This document shows, piece by piece, positions 60,397 to 64,000 of a stretch of 64,000 nucleotides of DNA (position 1 is its first letter; every line of letters begins with the position of its first letter). Under the pieces are notes generated by a model. It was not told the origin of the DNA, made no database searches, and saw nothing but the letters and a program-made list of their open reading frames with translations. Source of the stretch: Branchiostoma belcheri (Eukaryota > Chordata > Leptocardii > Amphioxiformes > Branchiostomatidae); the NCBI RefSeq assembly GCF_001625305.1, contig NW_017804021.1, positions 2,525,710-2,589,709 on the forward strand, written 5' to 3'. The position numbers and the translations under genes are program-made.

Positions 60397-60774
60397 TTAC
60401 CCAACTTCGCGGCCACGTGTCGCGATTGTTATTGCAGCTCGTTTTTCCTATGGTCAACCCAAAGTACCCGCGCAAAAACCATCCCGGGCTTTTTGCCGTG
60501 CATGTGAAATATCGGCGGGTCAGGCAGAGAGCCGCGAGGTTACGCATTACGCGGCAGTTAGCGGGGCCGGGATTGCTGCTGTAATGGCGGACAGCCATTT
60601 GGATAGTTTCCCGCCCTGCACGACAAGTTTGACCTCCAACCTGCGGGTCACGGGGTTTTATGACACGTGAGAGTTTTGTGGAGTTTTTGCGGAGTAGAAG
60701 GATGAAAACGATGATAAAACTGGAAGTAAAGAGGCTAAATGAGGATACATAACCTGCTTGCGTTTAAACCTAAG

Positions 60775-61435
60775 AGTCCGGCAAATGACCCCTAATAGCA
60801 CTGCAAGCCTGAAACAAAATGGCCGCGGTTTTTAGTACTAAACCTCTATATGATTAGCTATTAGGATGTGACTTGATATGGCAGTATTCCATCCTTGGTC
60901 CTACTAACATTTTAGTTCCTCTCGATGTTCAAACAAACGTCTATTAAATGTAGAATTCATGTCTTATAAAATGACCTCTGATGACATTGAAGGTCAGAAA
61001 CAAAATGGCCGCTGCTTTAGTGCCAAACCTGTATATGATTAGCTATTAAGATACTGGTGGACAGATGCCTTAGGTGTGACTTGAGATTGCGAAGACTCGT
61101 CCTTACGACCTTGAATTCTTGAATTTGCTGACTAAAATCGTAGTTCCTCTAATATAAACTACTAAACCACCATAAATGTAGAATTCCCTGTATATATAAA
61201 GTCACACATTGTTTTGTAACGAACTAGCGTCCTGATTTCTTTTTACTTGTAGAGTCAAGGTGAATGCCGAAAAACCCTGACCTTGAACTTGCTGACTAAA
61301 AATTGTACTTCCTCTAATATCTACTAAAATAAAAACACCATTATTGTTAAGTCACATATTGTCCTGTAACAGGAAAAGTGTCCGACTGATCTCTTTGAAT
61401 TTGTACTTGTAGAATCAAGGCGAACGCTAGCCGAT
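60775..61435. repeat. two adjacent two-unit duplications
   Basis: First pair: AAAATGACCTCTGATGACAT-type text, GAAACAAAATGGCCGC, AGTNCNAAACCT and GTATATGATTAGCTATTA (about 60780 and 60970). Second pair: CTTGAATTTGCTGACTAAAA, TTCCTCTAATAT, AAGTCACACATTGT and TACTTGTAGAGTCAAGG (about 61110 and 61280). Confidence 0.75.
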
Positions 61436-61742
61436 CCCGGGTAACATGATTTGTACCCAGTCAAATTCAAGTTGGCACTGCGTGTTTTATGGGTCGTTAC
61501 TAACCCGAGTGGTGCTGAATGTTTCCTTTCCGACCTCTAACTTGTGATATTGCCCGTGTCTGATCGGACAAAGGCCGCCGGCACGTGAGCTGAAGGGCCT
61601 CCGGTCATAATCCGGCAGACAGACAATGGACCGTGAGATCTGTTTAGCACCGGGTGTAGAGAACACAAAGGGCGGAGTGGCAAAGTTAGTCTCGCTCTGT
61701 TAACAGCGTTGTCCGCGGCATTCGCTACAGTCTGTAAAAACC

Positions 61743-62850
61743 TAGCCTCCACCAGGCTTTCCTACGGGCGTACGGATCGCAGAATTAGGTAAAATAGGGA
61801 AAGTAATTACCTAAGAAAGTCAATCAACTGGAACTTCGAATTAATTTTCCCTTCTAAACCACTAGGCTAAATGAAGTCTACAGTGGCCGAACTCACCTGG
61901 CTAATCATGCCACCTATTTTGCTAAATTTGACTGTTTCACTAGCCTCCATCAGGCCTTCCTACGAGGATAAGAAACGTAGAACGGTAAAAAATGGAAGAA
62001 TAATTGGCCAAGAAAGTCAGTCAACGGGAATATTATTTCTCCCTTCAAACGACGAGGGTAGATGGACTCTACAGTTGTCAAACTACCCTGTTTGAATTAT
62101 TCCACCTATTTGGCTAGATTTGACTGTTTCACTAGCCTCCATCAGGCCTTCCTACGGGGTTACGGATCGCAGAATTCGGCAAAAAAATGGAAATATAATT
62201 GGCCAGGAGAGTCAGTCCACAGGAAGGTTAGTTTTCCCTTTCAAATGAACCTACAGTGACCAAACCCGCTGGCTAATTATTGGTTAATTTCTCCCTCCGT
62301 TACGGTGAGAGTAAATGAACTCTACGGCGGCCCAACTCTTCTGGCTAAATTATGCCACCCATAATTGGATAAATTTAACAGTTTTTGAGCCGACGATGTT
62401 GGTCAGGTTGAGGCTAGTAAAGACGCCCCAGTGTAGTGACGCTGAGCAGGAGGTTTCCTTGCATACTACCAGCCAGCTTGCCGAGAGAAATATCGGAAAA
62501 GTGTCCCTCCATTTGAACCAAACTTGCCTGACTAAATTATGTCACGTATTTGGCAAAATTTGATAATTTTTGAGCCTGCGATGTTATGGAAGAGGCTAGT
62601 AAACCCGTGGCGCTGAACTGACGCCTTATAGAAGCCAGCTTGCCGAGGGGAGTATCAGAAAAGTCTTTCCCCCAATTTGAACCAAACTCACCTGACTAAA
62701 TTATGTCACATATTTGGCAAAATTATCAGTTTTTGAGCCCGGGATGTTAGTCTGGGAGAGGCTAGTAAGCCCGTAACTCAGAGCATGTTTCCTTGCCTGC
62801 TACCAGCCAGCTTGCCAAGGCGAGTATCGGAAAAGTGTTTCCCCCCATTT
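61743..62850 (+). repeat. satellite built from family B MITE ends, about 190 bp, five to six units
   Basis: Left ends TAGCCTCCACCAGGCTTTCC (61743), TAGCCTCCATCAGGCCTTCC (61941 and 62133), 198 and 192 bases apart. TTGACTGTTTCAC precedes the second and third. From about 62380, units start GTTTTTGAGCCNGCGATGTT and hold GAGGCTAGTAA, AGCCAGCTTGCCGAG, ATCGGAAAAGTGT and CCTGACTAAATTATGTCAC. The series passes gradually from recognisable MITE to plain satellite. Confidence 0.85.
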
Positions 62851-62899
62851 GTCAGACCGATCCGCCTTATTGGGGAACGAATTTGTCCGTAATCGTCGT

Positions 62900-63222
62900 C
62901 AATTTCTGCGCTCGGGGAGCGAACAGCGGCTGAGCCGTGCGGGGCTGAGTTCTGCCGTAAATCAGCCGTGAGCCGTGAGCCGTGAGCCGGCGGGATTGGC
63001 GCTGATGTAGCCTCGACCAGGCACCGCGGACAGCGGCTGAGCCGTGCGGGCTGAGTTCTGCCGTAAATCAGCCGTGAGCCGTGAGCCGTGAGCCGGCGGG
63101 ATTGGCGCTGATGTAGCCTCTACCAGGCACCGCGGACAGCGGATGAGCCGTGCGGGGCTGAGTTCTGCCGTAAATCAGCCGTGAGACGTGAGCCGTGAGC
63201 AGGCGGGATTGGCGCTGATGTA
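62900..63222 (+). repeat. 107-bp tandem repeat carrying a family A left end
   Basis: GCTGAGTTCTGCCGTAAATC, AGCCGTGAGCCGTGAGCCG, GCGGGATTGGCGCTGATG, then TAGCCTC. Left-end starts are at 63008, 63114 and 63221 (106 and 107 apart). A 7-bp GAGCCGT sub-repeat lies inside. Confidence 0.88.
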
Positions 63223-63639
63223 GCCTCTACCAGGCACCGCGGATCGCTGGAAAAAATAGTAGGAATTGGCGCTGATGTAGCCTCTACCAGGCACCGCGGA
63301 TCGCTGGAAAAAATAGTAGGAATTGGCGCTGATGTAGCCTCTACCAGGCACCAGGCCCAGGATCTTTTCTAGTAGTCTCCACTAGACTTCTTTTGCGGGG
63401 TGAATAAATCGTAGAAATCGGCCTAAAATTGGTATTAATTGGCCAGAGAAGCTCCATCGTTCCCGCCGATATGGAGCTTCTAAAAATTAATACCCTTTTT
63501 AGGCCGATTTCTACGATTTATTCACCCCGCAAAAGAAGTCTGGTGGAGACTACTTTTCTAGTATACTATCCCTTTATTTCGGCCAATTTCTCCTATTTTT
63601 CCAGCGATCCGCGGTGCCCGGTAGAGGCTAACGCTAATG
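63221..63639. mobile_element. family A MITE with triplicated left end and a nested family C insert
   Basis: Left ends TAGCCTCTACCAGGCACC at 63221, 63278 and 63335 (57 apart), each preceded by GGCGCTGATG. One right end CCGGTAGAGGCTA finishes at 63630. Flanks GCGCTGATG and ACGCTAATG match at 7 of 9. The right arm CTATTTTTCCAGCGATCCGC pairs with the left arms. The family C element at 63373-63552 sits inside. Confidence 0.88.
63364..63561. mobile_element. family C foldback MITE nested in family A, perfect 9-bp target duplication
   Basis: The element 63373-63552 (180 bp) runs TAGTCTCCACTAGACTTCTT to AAGAAGTCTGGTGGAGACTA, with arms containing GAATAAATCGTAGAAATCGG and TGGCCAGAGAAGCTCC. CTTTTCTAG occurs on both sides (63364-63372 and 63553-63561). 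Confidence 0.96.
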
Positions 63640-63649
63640 CTAGGCGTGA

Positions 63650-63920
63650 GCCGGCGGAATTGACGCTAATGCCCGGCGCGAGTCGGTTTGACGGATGGGC
63701 GGGCGGCTGGCGCGGGATTACCGCGGGAGGGGCATCCATCAGCCTCGGGCGGGAGCGGAGGGTTTACCGGCCCGCCGGTGGGACGGCCTCGGGAGCGGGA
63801 GGCTGGGCGGCCCGCCGGAGGGACGGCATCTCGCCGCTCCGGTCACGGGCGGGTTGGTGGCGCTCTGACCCGGATCGACCGCCGGCCTGCGGGCTAAAGA
63901 AGATAGACAAGGTATGGGTG
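63650..63920. other. GC-rich stretch, no supported gene
   Basis: GGGACGGCCTCGGGAGCGGG and GGGACGGCATCTCGCCGCTC show a short internal repetition (CGGCCCGCCGGNGGGACGGC). Frames on both strands are GC artefacts. Confidence 0.5.
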
Positions 63921-63925
63921 GCTTT

Positions 63926-64000
63926 AGCCTGGAAACCAGGGCCTGTACAGCTACAGGCACCGGCCAGATTGTCAGCTAAAGGGCGGCTACAGGTCGGCCC
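63926..64000 (+). repeat. TAGCCTGG-type end at window edge
   Basis: TAGCCTGGAAACCAGGGCCT with CTGTACAGCTACAG resembles the starts in array 1 (37.6 kb). The window ends before the structure can be judged. Confidence 0.45.

Overview
The window reads as repeat-dense animal (metazoan) DNA with no protein-coding gene I can support. The evidence is: no open frame with a recognisable cellular domain; tRNA-derived SINEs; several relics of a CR1/Jockey-like LINE; many palindromic MITEs with target-site duplications; and large amounts of minisatellite. From the style of these repeats a lancelet (Branchiostoma-type) genome is my best guess. That is inference, and I could not run a search.

Three layers fill the sequence. 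(1) A dispersed composite element, here called the GAACC-hairpin element, occurs at 22 loci in both orientations. It is built on an 81-bp unit whose 16-base arms (TATCCAGAACCGTGCC and its complement) flank a loop holding two telomere-like hexamers (GGGTTAGGGTTAGG). A distinct tail module is usually found at one end. (2) A set of foldback MITE families (labelled A, B, C, E, F and Y here) has TAGCCT, TAGTCT or TAATCT-type termini. Several copies lie between 9-bp direct repeats. Their ends seed tandem arrays at about 24.4, 37.6, 39.6, 41.7, 61.7 and 63.0 kb. A separate family D (termini GGCCACA, flanks TAA or TTA) looks PIF/Harbinger-like. (3) Retroposons: two tRNA-SINE types, LINE 3' ends, and a possible Penelope-like remnant at 43.6 kb.

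Layout. 0-6 kb: hairpin clusters, a broken initiator-tRNA-Met-like gene (2.0 kb), a clean 23-bp-stem hairpin (3.2 kb) and MITEs D, C, B and N. 6-13 kb: hairpin clusters, a 27 x 3 bp array (7.5-8.7 kb), a TGACGTCA triplet array and microsatellites. 13-22 kb: minisatellites, hairpin clusters, D, LINE and SINE fragments, and an array of AGGTCA half-sites. 22-31 kb: duplications, A and F MITEs and the densest hairpin region (29.2-31.2 kb). 31-45 kb: D, B and Y MITEs, GC-rich DNA at 37 kb, and the TAGCCTGG-derived arrays. 45-57 kb: AT-rich tandem arrays, LINE tails, a tRNA-like B-box array (50.7-51.8 kb), a 350-bp array and SINEs. 57-64 kb: LINE relic with SINE insertion, E and D MITEs, and a MITE-derived satellite ending in a nested insertion.

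Stretches not listed below (for example 1-240, 1241-1547, 9650-10030, 14040-14325, 15090-15380, 42200-42550, 43870-44005, 49360-49635 and 60400-60770) show me no recognisable gene or repeat structure. Open frames there are short and have no codon signature I trust. The 20-base N gap at 21917-21936 lies in the loop of a palindromic MITE.
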